From NCBI GenBank assembly GCA_945874145.1, contig CAMCFN010000043.1, positions 1 to 34,677 on the forward strand: 34,677 nucleotides of DNA. Direction: 5' to 3'. Shown here piece after piece: positions 19,454-27,421 of the stretch (positions are counted from its first letter, which is position 1; each line of letters starts with the position of its first letter). A program made the position numbers and the translations under genes. Under the pieces are notes generated by a model. It saw only the letters and a list, made by a program, of their open reading frames with translations, was not told the DNA's origin and did no database searches. Source of the stretch: Akkermansia muciniphila. Lineage in GTDB: Bacteria; Verrucomicrobiota; Verrucomicrobiia; Limisphaerales; SXTU01.

Positions 19454-19487
19454 TGTGCGACGAAGCCCTGCGGCCATCCTTTCAAAC
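19454..19487 (-). promoter_or_regulatory. Conserved leader element upstream of DUF1501 paralog 2
   Basis: 34 bases match 23093-23126 at 30 positions. Both copies begin 16-17 bp before the start codon of a DUF1501 gene. On the minus strand it reads TTGAAAGGATGGCCGC at its far side. It could be a shared 5' leader, an operator or one end of a dispersed repeat. The first reading is favoured by the fixed spacing. Confidence 0.55.
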
Positions 19488-19521
19488 GAATCTTGTTCGG
19501 CCCGATGCAACCGAAGTTCTT

Positions 19522-19554
19522 GGCCACAAAAGGGCGCAAAGAAGCGCAAAAGAG
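19522..19554. repeat. Dispersed CAAAAGGGCGCAAA-type repeat
   Basis: GGCCACAAAAGGGCGCAAAG followed by AAGCGCAAAAGAG resembles a repeat found between genes in many environmental bacteria. The block ACAAAAGGGCGCAAA recurs at 28886-28900, and a related GACGCAAAGGGCGCAGAG lies inside the sulfatase signal peptide. The rest of 19488-19691 shows no gene. Confidence 0.65.
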
Positions 19555-19691
19555 AACGCCCGTTTTCATCACTGGCGATGATTAGGTGCGGTCTGCTGCG
19601 TAGGTAGGACCGCCGATGTCCGAGCTGCCACCTTACCTTGATGCCAAAATGATTAGAACCAAGCAGCCGGATTAGCTAGCCCAGCTCGCTG

Positions 19692-20549
19692 ATGAAAGTC
19701 CCGATCACCTACCTAACCTCGGCGAACCGGTCATTATGGACTGAAAGCGTAGCCAAATCCGATGGACTTCCTGCCCGACCAAGCGGCCCTTGGATCGACA
19801 CCAAGCATAAGCTGCTGACCTACTACGCGCACTTGTTCGCTACCGGGATGAAGAACTCGTGGAAGAGCCGTGTTTACCTCGAACTCTTCTCTGGTCCGGG
19901 AAAGTGCTTCATCCGCGACACTGGAACGGAGGACTTGGGATCGCCGCTGAAAGTCATCGACCACGAGTTCACCAAGTTTATTTTCACCGAGATGAACGGA
20001 CCGGCAGCCGAAGCCTTAGCGCAGCGGCTTGAGCCTTATTCCAACTCTGCTCAAACCGAAATCTGGTGCGGTGACTGCGCGGAGGCGATTCAGCGGATTC
20101 ATATACCCGACCGCTCGCTCACGTTGGCCTTTATTGATCCGACCGGCATCGGCCATGCGCCGTTCTCGCTGATCGAAGCTCTTCGGAAGAAGACGCGCTG
20201 CGACCTGCTCATCAATGTCCAGCACGGCATGGGAATCAAGATGAACGTCCACCAATACACGCCAGATTCAGACGAGGAATGTGCGCTGACCCAGTTCCTC
20301 GGCCACGACGGCTGGAAGAAACTGCCTCGACACAATGCCAAGGAGTTCTTCGTTGGCGTGCTCGACCTCTACAAACAGCAGTTGGACAAGCTCGGATTCA
20401 GCTTCACGGGCCGCGAGGTGCTCATTTCAAACCAACAAGGCAGCGGACTTTACCTGCTACTGTTTGCCAGCGGGCATCCGCGCGGAAAAGAGTTCTGGGA
20501 AAAGTCCCTGAAGGGTGTTCTCCACCCTGAACTCGACTTGGGCATGTAG
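19692..20549 (+). CDS. tcmP: Three-Cys-motif partner protein TcmP
   Basis: 285 residues. The segment GPWIDTKHKLLTYYAHLFAT followed by KSRVYLELFSGPGKC is the typical TcmP start. ELFSGPG resembles the SAM-binding motif I of a Rossmann methyltransferase fold, and LAFIDPTGIGHAPF resembles motif IV. TcmP genes are found next to a gene encoding a protein with three clustered cysteines, here the radical SAM gene 25 bp downstream. The family has no assigned reaction and is often found in mobile or defence-like neighbourhoods. The ATG at 19692 lacks a clear Shine-Dalgarno, so the exact start is uncertain. The pair is the only plus-strand unit among minus-strand DUF1501 genes. Confidence 0.88.
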   Translation: MKVPITYLTSANRSLWTESVAKSDGLPARPSGPWIDTKHKLLTYYAHLFATGMKNSWKSRVYLELFSGPGKCFIRDTGTEDLGSPLKVIDHEFTKFIFTEMNGPAAEALAQRLEPYSNSAQTEIWCGDCAEAIQRIHIPDRSLTLAFIDPTGIGHAPFSLIEALRKKTRCDLLINVQHGMGIKMNVHQYTPDSDEECALTQFLGHDGWKKLPRHNAKEFFVGVLDLYKQQLDKLGFSFTGREVLISNQQGSGLYLLLFASGHPRGKEFWEKSLKGVLHPELDLGM

Positions 20550-20574
20550 CCGAACAACTCTGACGCACACGACC

Positions 20575-21720
20575 ATGAGCCTCGTCCTCGACCGACCCAT
20601 TCAACGTCAACTACCCTTGGCCCGGCCGTTGCCGCGCCCGACCGAACGCCGCGTCGGCATATGGTCCTCCCCCGCCGTCATCGCACCGAACAACTTCGTT
20701 TATAAAAGCCTCTCGAATTGGGCGTTCAACGTCGCGGTGGGCTGCTCGCACGCGTGCCGGTTCTGCTACGTGCCCAGCGCGGCGACCATCAAGCAGGGGC
20801 CAAAGCTCGCCGAATATGGCGTGAAAGACCCGGATGCCGAGTGGGGCGATTACGTCCTGCTCCGCCCGTGGGATGAGGACAAGTTCCTCGCGTCGCTGCG
20901 TGCCGCAGAGAACACCCCGCGCTCGCTGCTCAAGCCCGACGGCAATCGCGCAGTGATGTATTGCAGCACCACCGACCCCTACCAGGTCATCCATCATCCC
21001 GATTCGGAGCGGCAGCGGATGCTGGGACAACACGCCCGCCGGCTCGTGCGCCGTTCACTGGAATTGATTCGCGATTGCTCGACGCTCAACGTCCGCATCC
21101 TCACCCGCAGTCCGCTGGCCCGGGCGGATTTTGATTTGTTCAAGAGCTTTGGACCGCGCCTGCTGTTCGGCATGAGCCTGCCCACGCTGCGCAACGACCT
21201 CGCCAAGGTTTACGAACCAAAGGCCCCCGCGCCGTCGCAACGCCTTGCCGCGCTCCGTGCCGCTCGCGAAGCCGGGCTGCATGTCTATGTGGCCATCGCG
21301 CCCACTTATCCGGAGTGCGACGAGGCAGATTTGCGTGCCACGCTCCGCGCCGTGGCTGAGATAGACCCCGTCACCATTTTCCACGAGCCGATCAACATCC
21401 GCGCCGAGAACGTGGAGCGAATCCAATCCCACGCCGGCGAGTTGGGCGTGAAATTGAGGACCGATGTGTTCGAGACCCGCGAGCAATGGCAGGACTATGC
21501 CGTGAACGCGCTTCAAACCGTGGAACGGGTGGCTGGCGAACTGAACATTGCCGACCGACTCCATCTCTGGCCGGACAAGTCTTTGGGCAATTCGGGTGTG
21601 ACGCACCGGATGCCAAAGCCGAAGGAACACCTGCGTTGGCTAGGGAACTGGTGGAAACGTATCAGCGAGTGGCCGCGCGTCGGAACACCGCATCTCAACC
21701 GTCTCGCTCGCCAAGGCTAA
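20575..21720 (+). CDS. Radical SAM protein, SPL-like (TcmP partner)
   Basis: 381 residues from ATG 20575. CSHACRFCYVPSAATI carries the CX3CX2C motif that binds the 4Fe-4S cluster and SAM. NNFVYKSLSNWAFNVAVGC before it and MYCSTTDPYQ, LNVRILTRSPLARAD and FHEPINIRAENVER later match the spore-photoproduct-lyase-like COG1533 group. That group uses a 5'-deoxyadenosyl radical, and true SPL repairs UV-damaged DNA. The reaction here is unknown. Known TcmP partners are usually the phage Gp37/Gp68 (DUF5131) three-Cys proteins, so an SPL-like partner is notable. It ends 14 bp before the convergent stop of DUF1501 paralog 3. Confidence 0.9.
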   Translation: MSLVLDRPIQRQLPLARPLPRPTERRVGIWSSPAVIAPNNFVYKSLSNWAFNVAVGCSHACRFCYVPSAATIKQGPKLAEYGVKDPDAEWGDYVLLRPWDEDKFLASLRAAENTPRSLLKPDGNRAVMYCSTTDPYQVIHHPDSERQRMLGQHARRLVRRSLELIRDCSTLNVRILTRSPLARADFDLFKSFGPRLLFGMSLPTLRNDLAKVYEPKAPAPSQRLAALRAAREAGLHVYVAIAPTYPECDEADLRATLRAVAEIDPVTIFHEPINIRAENVERIQSHAGELGVKLRTDVFETREQWQDYAVNALQTVERVAGELNIADRLHLWPDKSLGNSGVTHRMPKPKEHLRWLGNWWKRISEWPRVGTPHLNRLARQG

Positions 21721-21733
21721 GGAGAACCCGGCG

Positions 21734-23077
21734 TCAAATCACTTCCTTGAGCGGCTCCCAGCCGTCCACGAGGTATTGCGGGCGGCCCGTGAGGTCGGGG
21801 AGGGTGACTTGGTTCGCGTCGAGGCCGACGCGGTTGTAGAGCGTGGCGAAGATTTCGCCGAAGTGGACCGGGCGGTCGCTGGCCTCACCGCCCATGCGGT
21901 CCGTGCTGCCGATGACCTGACCGGTGCGCAGGCCGCCGCCGGCCATTACGGCGCAGGAGACGGCGGGCCAGTGGTCGCGCCCGGCGTTGTTGTTGATCTT
22001 CGGGGTCCGGCCAAATTCACCCCACAGAATGACGGTCACGTCCTTGTCCAGACCGCGCTGGTGCAGGTCTTCGATGAGCGCGCTGAAACCCTGATCCAGC
22101 ATCGGACAATCCTGGCGGAGGGCGTCGAAGATGCGGCCGTGGTGGTCCCAACGGCTGAAGGCGAGGGTGACGCAGCGCGCGCCAGCCTCAACAAGGCGCC
22201 GGGCCATGAGCATGTGCTCCATGAGCTTGGGGCCGCCGTCGTCACGGTTCTTCGGGTCGCCCTTGCCGTAGCGGGCGCGGACTTTCGGGTCTTCCTTTTC
22301 GAGGTCGAGGGCTTCGAGGACTTTGCTGGAGGTGAGCATCCCGAAGGCTTGTTGCGTGAAGCTGTCGAGGCCGTCCATGAGGCCGCTGCCGTCCACGTCG
22401 CGACGGAACTGGTCGAAGCTGGTGAGGAGGCGCTTGCGGTCATCGAGGCGGTCGAGGGTGAGGCCGTCGAGGACCATGTCGTCTTTGCCCGCGCCGGAGG
22501 GCTTGAAGGGCGCGTGGCCGACGCCGAGGAAGCCGGGCTTGCCCGCGTCCGCCCAGCGCATCTCACCCATCTTGGGCGCGAGGCCGAAGAACGGCGGGAC
22601 GGATTTGTCCACGGGGCCTTGGAGCTTGGAGAGGACGGAGCCGAGCGAAGGCCAGCCGCCGGGCGGCTGGGCCGCACCGCGCGCGAGGCGGCCGGTCTGG
22701 CACTGGAAGGCGTTGTGGTCGTCCACCGCGCCGACGACGGAGCGGATGAGGACGAGCTTGTCCATGATGGCGGCGGTGCGCGGGAGCAGTTCGCCAATCT
22801 GAATGCCGGGGACGTTCGTGTTGATGGGCCGCAGCTCGCCGCGAATCTCGCGCGGCGCGTCCATCTTGAGATCGAACATGTCCTGATGCGGCGGGCCGCC
22901 GGGCAGGAAGATGTTGATGATGGCCTTGTGCGATTTGCGGATGCCCGCCTGCGCCTCGACGCGCAGCAAGTCCGGCAACGCCAGCCCGCCGAAGCCCAGC
23001 GCGCCAATCCGCAGGAAGTCCCGGCGGGCGACCCCGTCGCAGAAGCGCGAGGCGGATGGGGAAGGAATGGTCAGCAT
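21734..23077 (-). CDS. DUF1501 protein, paralog 3
   Basis: 447 residues from ATG 23077. The Tat-type start [20 protein letters not shown] is followed by [40 protein letters not shown] and [20 protein letters not shown]. It is intact and close in length to paralogs 1 and 2 but separated from them by the TcmP/radical SAM pair. The 34-base leader element 16 bp upstream is shared with paralog 2. No DUF1549/DUF1553 partner is adjacent. One upstream region of about 455 bp holds only repeat and transposase-like debris. Confidence 0.93.
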   Translation of the reverse strand: MLTIPSPSASRFCDGVARRDFLRIGALGFGGLALPDLLRVEAQAGIRKSHKAIINIFLPGGPPHQDMFDLKMDAPREIRGELRPINTNVPGIQIGELLPRTAAIMDKLVLIRSVVGAVDDHNAFQCQTGRLARGAAQPPGGWPSLGSVLSKLQGPVDKSVPPFFGLAPKMGEMRWADAGKPGFLGVGHAPFKPSGAGKDDMVLDGLTLDRLDDRKRLLTSFDQFRRDVDGSGLMDGLDSFTQQAFGMLTSSKVLEALDLEKEDPKVRARYGKGDPKNRDDGGPKLMEHMLMARRLVEAGARCVTLAFSRWDHHGRIFDALRQDCPMLDQGFSALIEDLHQRGLDKDVTVILWGEFGRTPKINNNAGRDHWPAVSCAVMAGGGLRTGQVIGSTDRMGGEASDRPVHFGEIFATLYNRVGLDANQVTLPDLTGRPQYLVDGWEPLKEVI

Positions 23078-23092
23078 GACAAATTAACCTGT

Positions 23093-23126
23093 TGTGCGAC
23101 GCAGTCCGGCGGCCATCCTTTCAACC
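23093..23126 (-). promoter_or_regulatory. Conserved leader element upstream of DUF1501 paralog 3
   Basis: Second copy of the 34-base element at 19454-19487 (30 of 34 identical), at the same distance from the DUF1501 start codon. In the reading frame of the transposase-like fragment upstream it could encode RLKGWPPDCVAQ, so a coding origin is also possible. Confidence 0.55.
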
Positions 23127-23244
23127 TACTTTCCGCAGTTGGAGGTTGAGTTTTCATGCGAGGGTGAGGCCGGTCGCACACCCGCTGGCAGCCGGCCTGC
23201 AACTGCTCCCAACACTGCCCGCCCACGCTGGCTTGCAGGGTCTT

Positions 23245-23481
23245 CTACCGACCGCTCTGCACCAGGACTGCCGCGATCAGCCGAGACCACCGCCGCCCGC
23301 CGGCGCTCTCCACCTCTCGGCCCGGCTCCAGCAATCGCAGGAACAGCTGCCACAGGTTGAAGATCAGCAGCCCCATCCGCGCGGCCAGCGCCGTCGCGTT
23401 GCGTTGGTGGGACAGAGCCGCACGTTGCCGCCAAAGGTCGGGAACGTGAAAGCCGCTACACCGGCCTTCGCCGACGGACAA
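23245..23481 (-). pseudogene. Decayed transposase-like fragment
   Basis: SHQRNATALAARMGLLIFNL followed by WQLFLRLLEPGREVESAGG resembles the C-terminal part of IS1380/IS4-type DDE transposases, which carry a 'NWW.LF.RL..P..H.EA' pattern. A stop codon TAG at 23245-23247 interrupts a frame that continues KTLQASVGGQCWEQLQAGC downstream. The 5' part reads better in another frame (LEPLARALAAAGCPSAKAG). So the fragment has a nonsense codon and probably a frameshift and is not functional. It is the only thing I can support in the 455-bp gap 23078-23532. The family call is tentative. Confidence 0.42.
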
Positions 23482-23532
23482 CCCGCCGCCGCCAGCGCGC
23501 GGGCAAGCGGCTCCAGTTCGGCCTTCAAGGCC

Positions 23533-24297
23533 TTACGCCTTCACCGAGTCGCGCGGGACGATCTGCACGCTCTCCACGCTCATGCGGCGCGTCGGGCGGC
23601 TCCGCTCGCCACCGCCGGCGGACTTGGTCTCCACGCTACCGATGGCTTCGAGCACGTCGTCGCCCGCGATGAGCTTGCCGAACGCCGTGTATTGGCGGTC
23701 GAGGAACTTCGCGTCCGCGAGGCAGACGAAGAACTGGCAGCCGGCGCTGTTGGGATCCTGCGAACGCGCTGCCGAGAGCACGCCCCGGACGTGCGGGCGG
23801 TCGTTAAACTCGGCCTTGATCTTGTAGCCCGGCCCGCCGGTGCCCCAGCGGGCCTCGTTCGCGGCGTCCTTCGTTAGCGGGTCGCCGCCCTGGATCATGA
23901 AGCCCTTCACGACGCGGTGAAACGCGGTGCCGTCGTAGAAGCCTTCGCGCGCGAGCTTCTTGAAGTTCTCGACGTGGCCGGGGGCAACGTCCGACCAGAA
24001 CTCGACGACCATCTGGCCGTGGCAGGTGTTGATGAGGGCGACTTCGGAAGCTTCCTTATTCGCAATCTCTTGAGGGTTGAACTGGACGCCGGAATTCCAA
24101 TACTTTTTAAGAATCTCGTATGCGAGGTTGATCTGCTTGAGTTTTTCCTCTGCCTTTGGTTTCACACTGGTGTTACCCGTGTGCTTGTCTGGATGCCACA
24201 CCTGCGCCAGCAGTCGGTATGCTGCTTTCCCTTCTTCGGATGTTGCTCCGGGCTTCAGATCCAGCAACTCAAAGGCGTTTCGGATTTCGTCGTTCAT
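23533..24297 (-). CDS. J-domain fused to cyclophilin peptidyl-prolyl isomerase
   Basis: 254 residues from ATG 24297. Residues 1-66 form a J-domain: NAFELLDLKPGATSEEGKAA, the HPD motif in VWHPDKH (35-37) that stimulates Hsp70 ATPase, and LKQINLAYEILKK. Residues about 85-250 form a cyclophilin: FHRVVKGFMIQGGDP (126-140), SAGCQFFV (184-191) and FLDRQYTAFGKL. The His common in eukaryotic cyclophilins (KHTVFG) is replaced by Gln-Tyr, as in many bacterial forms. There is no signal peptide, so the product is cytoplasmic. The fusion would tie proline isomerisation to DnaK recruitment. It sits 57 bp after the exported cyclophilin gene and shares its strand. Confidence 0.92.
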   Translation of the reverse strand: MNDEIRNAFELLDLKPGATSEEGKAAYRLLAQVWHPDKHTGNTSVKPKAEEKLKQINLAYEILKKYWNSGVQFNPQEIANKEASEVALINTCHGQMVVEFWSDVAPGHVENFKKLAREGFYDGTAFHRVVKGFMIQGGDPLTKDAANEARWGTGGPGYKIKAEFNDRPHVRGVLSAARSQDPNSAGCQFFVCLADAKFLDRQYTAFGKLIAGDDVLEAIGSVETKSAGGGERSRPTRRMSVESVQIVPRDSVKA

Positions 24298-24354
24298 GGC
24301 TTGTGTGTGTTATGTCCCCTCAATAGAAAAAGACTCGGTGTGTAGCGGTGCGGG

Positions 24355-24969
24355 TTACTTGATGGAATCGGCAGGGACAATCTTGATGCTCTCGACGAGG
24401 ACCGGGCGCTGCGGCTTGCTGCCCTGGGCACCACCAACTGGGACGGCCTCCAGCTTGTCGAGCACGTCCATTCCTTTGAGCACCTTGCCGAAGACGGTGT
24501 ATTGGCGGTCGAGGTGGGCCACGCGCTTGAAGCAGATGAAGAACTGGCTGCCGGCGGAATCGGGGTTCTGGCTGCGGGCCATGGAGAGGACGCCCTTGTC
24601 GTGCGAGCGGTCATTGAACTCCGCCTTGATCTTGTAGCCGGGATCACCTTGGCCCCAGAAGGCTTCCTTGGTGGGGTCTTTGGTGAACGGGTCGCCGAGC
24701 TGGATCATGAAGCCGGGGATCAGCCGGTGTGACAGGGTGCCGTCGTAGAACTTGTCCTTCGCGAGCTTCTTGAAGTTCTCGACCGTCTTGGGCGCGACGT
24801 CCGGGAAGAACTCCACGACGATGTCGCCGAAGTCCTTGAACTTGAGCACGGCCACTTCCTTCGCAGGCGCGGCGCTCTTCTTCTCGTCCTTCTTGTCCTG
24901 CGCAGGAGTGGAAACGACGCCGAGCGCGAAGACGACAGCACTGAAACAAAGCAAAACGGTGTTTTTCAT
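24355..24969 (-). CDS. Exported cyclophilin-type peptidyl-prolyl isomerase
   Basis: 204 residues from ATG 24969. A signal peptide (MKNTVLLCFSAVVFALGVVS) and a Lys/Asp-rich linker precede the cyclophilin domain. Motifs are FKDFGDIVVEFFPDVAPKTV, SHRLIPGFMIQLGDPFTKDP, GSQFFICF and LDRQYTVFGKVLKGMDVLD. It probably helps proteins fold in the periplasm. The domain is clearly related to the one in the adjacent J-domain fusion (both have PGYKIKAEFNDR and LDRQYT..GK), so the two arose by duplication. Confidence 0.94.
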   Translation of the reverse strand: MKNTVLLCFSAVVFALGVVSTPAQDKKDEKKSAAPAKEVAVLKFKDFGDIVVEFFPDVAPKTVENFKKLAKDKFYDGTLSHRLIPGFMIQLGDPFTKDPTKEAFWGQGDPGYKIKAEFNDRSHDKGVLSMARSQNPDSAGSQFFICFKRVAHLDRQYTVFGKVLKGMDVLDKLEAVPVGGAQGSKPQRPVLVESIKIVPADSIK

Positions 24970-25056
24970 AGCGGCGGAGAAATGCCACGCGGCCGGTGGA
25001 AAGTCACGCGAGAATTGAGACGCTATGAGTGGCCGACATCACTGCTTCCACTCATG

Positions 25057-25302
25057 TCACCAAGGCTTTAACCAATAAAAGATCTCACCGAGGAAGTCCC
25101 AAAACTCGCATCCATACCACCCAGCCGGCACGCCTACAACCACCGCGCCAATCGCCATAGGAATCCACAGTTCCATCCCGCCGGGGGCGCTCATGAAGGC
25201 GGTGTGAAACATCCAGCCGAAACCCGCTCCCAGTGTTCCGCCAATAAAAAAATCCCGCCAAAAATGGCGCTCCGGAGGTGTGGGTGGGTCCAAAGGGTTC
25301 AC
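25057..25302 (-). CDS. Small two-helix membrane protein
   Basis: 81 residues from ATG 25302, overlapping the stop of the YgfZ-like gene as ATGA (25299-25302), so the pair is translationally coupled. The N-terminus is proline-rich and the segment FFIGGTLGAGFGWMFHTAFM and a second stretch (WIPMAIGAVVVGVPAGW) are likely membrane helices. I do not recognise the family. Confidence 0.65.
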   Translation of the reverse strand: MNPLDPPTPPERHFWRDFFIGGTLGAGFGWMFHTAFMSAPGGMELWIPMAIGAVVVGVPAGWYGCEFWDFLGEIFYWLKPW

Positions 25303-26363
25303 GCGCCGGACGATAGTTCAGTCACTGTCACGGTGCAATCGCCCGCCGCCGTGTGGAGGGTCAGCACAGTTCCCGGCGCGTTATGCTCCTTGCGCACGTA
25401 GCCGAGGGCGTGGCCGGGGATGACGCTGGTGAGGTGGCCGACTTCCTTGCCGTCGGCGAAAAGCTTGTCGCCTTTTGCGGGGAGCGTGGGCAGGTCGGCG
25501 GGCAGCCGCAAGGCGCGCAAGGTCTTCGCCACCTGGCCGTAGGTGCGGATGCGGGCGATGACTTCCTGGCCAATGTAGCAGCCCTTGCTGTAGCTGACGG
25601 CACGCGACTCGATGCCGGCTTCGGGCGGGAGATTGGTTTCGTCCATGTCCTGCCCGAAGCGCGGGATGCCAACGTCGATGCGAGCGGTCTCCAGCGCGTG
25701 CCAGCCACAGGCGCGTCCGCCCAGGGACTTCGCGGCGGCGACGAGCTTGTCGAAGACTGCACCGAGCGCGGCAGTGGGGATGAAGAGGTCGAAGCCGCTG
25801 CTGGCACGGCGCATCAGGTAGAGTTGGCCCAAGGTCGCGTCTTGATGTGCGCTGAAGGCAAGGGGCTTGGCGGGGAGTTCCCACGGAAGGCTGAGTTGCG
25901 CGATGGCCTCGGCGGCGCGGGGGCCTTGGACACTGAGCAGACCGTAGTGCGGCGCGGCGTCGAGCACCTGCACGTCATCGGTGATAATGTATTTCACCAG
26001 CCGCTCCGTGACGGCGACGGTGTAGCCCGGCTCGAAGTCGAGCAGCAGTTCGTCGGCGAGGCGGTAGAGGTTCAGGTCGCTGTGCATCTTGCCCTTCGCG
26101 TTGACGAGCGCGGCGTAACAGCCCTCGCCGGAACGGAGCCGTTGCACATCGTTGGTGACTTGCCCGTGGAGAAACTTCACGCGGTCCGCGCCAACGAGAC
26201 AGAGTCGGCTGCGAAAGCTCAGGTCGAGCACGCCGACGGTGTCGCGCAGGGCGGCGTGCTCCGCGGTTGCGTCACCGTAGTCCGCGACGACCTCCATGCC
26301 GTTGACGATGGCAAAGTGCGCTTCGAGTGCGTGGTGAAGTTCGTGCAGGGCGAGTGTGCTCAC
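25299..26363 (-). CDS. ygfZ: Folate-binding YgfZ/GcvT-like protein (iron-sulfur cluster repair type)
   Basis: 354 residues from the GTG at 26363 (VSTLALHELHHALEAHF). A TTG at 26411 would add 16 residues and is less likely. The protein contains LHGQVTNDVQ near the N-terminus, the signature KGCYIGQEVIARI of the YgfZ family, and FGQDMDETNLPPEAGIE before it. YgfZ binds tetrahydrofolate and supports assembly or repair of some iron-sulfur enzymes. GcvT (glycine cleavage) is related but lacks KGCYIGQE, so YgfZ is the better name. The length matches the longer bacterial YgfZ forms. It is followed by the small membrane protein with an ATGA overlap. Confidence 0.92.
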   Translation of the reverse strand: MSTLALHELHHALEAHFAIVNGMEVVADYGDATAEHAALRDTVGVLDLSFRSRLCLVGADRVKFLHGQVTNDVQRLRSGEGCYAALVNAKGKMHSDLNLYRLADELLLDFEPGYTVAVTERLVKYIITDDVQVLDAAPHYGLLSVQGPRAAEAIAQLSLPWELPAKPLAFSAHQDATLGQLYLMRRASSGFDLFIPTAALGAVFDKLVAAAKSLGGRACGWHALETARIDVGIPRFGQDMDETNLPPEAGIESRAVSYSKGCYIGQEVIARIRTYGQVAKTLRALRLPADLPTLPAKGDKLFADGKEVGHLTSVIPGHALGYVRKEHNAPGTVLTLHTAAGDCTVTVTELSSGA

Positions 26364-26438
26364 ACGCTGAGGATAACGAGGCGGCGGCTGATTGAAAGCC
26401 GCGGCCCGCAACCCCTCGCCCCGGGCGGAGCATGAGCT

Positions 26439-27374
26439 TTAGTCCCCGGCTTTCGCGGCCGTAGCGGCGGGCCGGAACTTGGTCGGTGCTTCGATGAACT
26501 CAAAAATTGCCGCTCGTGCCGGGTCGCCGACCTCGGCAATGCGGTTGCCGACGCTTCCGTGGTTTCGGTCGCGCACCAGCAGTCCGGTTACGCGCTGGTT
26601 GCCCGCGCCTTTCATGATGGCCACGAGGTATTCGTTCTCCTCCGCGCGCGCGGCCATGTCCTTGTCCGCGTAGAGCACGAGCATCGGCGGCGTCTCCTTG
26701 CGCACATGGAAAACCGGCGCGGCCTCGTCCGCCGTGATGGTGAACTGTCCGATCCCGCGCTCCTTGCGCACCGTATAATGCGTCATGGTCTGGCCGCTGA
26801 CCGGGATCAGCCCGGCGATGGCGGTCAGCTCCAGGCCATGCGCGCGGAGGTAACGCGCGTCGAGGCCGACCATCAAGGTGAGATAGCCACCTGCGGAATG
26901 CCCGCCAATGAAGACCCGCCCCGCATCGCCGCCGTGCTCGGTGACATGCGCCTTCGCCCAAGCAAAGGCAGCGGCGGCATCCTCGATATAAGCAGGAAAC
27001 TGCGCCTTGGGACTAAGCCGATAGTTCACCGATGCCACGGCCAGCCCCGAAGCCGCGAGGCTCTTCGCCACCGCCACGGTGGTCTTGCCGTCCTTCACGC
27101 CGCCGGTCAGGCCGCCGCCGTGGAACCAAACGAGCGTCGGATAATCCTTTCTGCCCGCTGGCAGGTAGAGGTCCAGCTTGCAGCGCTCCTTTTCGTAGTC
27201 GCTGAGTTTGTCGCCGCTCTTGTAGGGCAGGTTGGTGAGCGTCTGGACGCTGCTGCCCGCTTTCATCTCGGCGGCGGAGGCAGTGATCAGTGAACAGAGT
27301 TCAGGGTTCAGTAGGAAGACCGACAGCAGGACGGCCAACCGCTGACAACGGGGTAATCGGACGGGCAGTTTCAT
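26439..27374 (-). CDS. Exported alpha/beta hydrolase (HSL/esterase type)
   Basis: 311 residues from ATG 27374. A signal peptide covers about residues 1-35. Part of it, LLNPELCSLITASA, is encoded by a CTGAAC/CAGTG-type dispersed repeat. The hydrolase domain has the oxyanion motif HGGG (85-88), the nucleophile elbow GGHSAGG with Ser160, a likely acid in LYADKDM (Asp237 or Asp239) and His272 in RDRNHGS. This is the BD-FAE/HSL-like pattern of carboxylesterases and feruloyl-esterase relatives. The substrate is not known. It lies next to an exported sulfatase and may help strip esters or sulfate from polysaccharides, which is inference. Confidence 0.9.
   Translation of the reverse strand: MKLPVRLPRCQRLAVLLSVFLLNPELCSLITASAAEMKAGSSVQTLTNLPYKSGDKLSDYEKERCKLDLYLPAGRKDYPTLVWFHGGGLTGGVKDGKTTVAVAKSLAASGLAVASVNYRLSPKAQFPAYIEDAAAAFAWAKAHVTEHGGDAGRVFIGGHSAGGYLTLMVGLDARYLRAHGLELTAIAGLIPVSGQTMTHYTVRKERGIGQFTITADEAAPVFHVRKETPPMLVLYADKDMAARAEENEYLVAIMKGAGNQRVTGLLVRDRNHGSVGNRIAEVGDPARAAIFEFIEAPTKFRPAATAAKAGD
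27281..27312 (-). repeat. CAGTG/TTCAG repeat inside a signal-peptide coding region
   Basis: CAGTGATCAGTGAACAGAGT followed by TCAGGGTTCAGT is of the same word type as 4994-5061 and 27391-27421. Here it is translated and encodes NPELCSLITA of the hydrolase signal peptide. Confidence 0.65.
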
Positions 27375-27390
27375 GGGGAAGGAGTTTTGG

Positions 27391-27421
27391 TGACTGATTA
27401 CTGAAGACTGAACACTGATTA
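27391..27421. repeat. CTGAACACTGATTA repeat at the sulfatase stop codon
   Basis: TGACTGATTACTGAAGACTG continues AACACTGATTA. Its last bases supply the TAA stop of the sulfatase gene. The lipoprotein gene at 5063 ends the same way (TAA then TCAGTGTTCAG on the minus strand). Confidence 0.72.

Noticed and set aside
21776..23149. 457-codon plus-strand frame opposite DUF1501 paralog 3, and similar ones at 15170-16675 and 27815-29002
   Set aside because: All lie antisense to well-supported genes and show arginine/alanine/valine-rich shadow composition.
25299..26363. Glycine cleavage T protein (GcvT)
   Set aside because: The KGCYIGQE signature and length point to YgfZ; no other glycine-cleavage genes are nearby.
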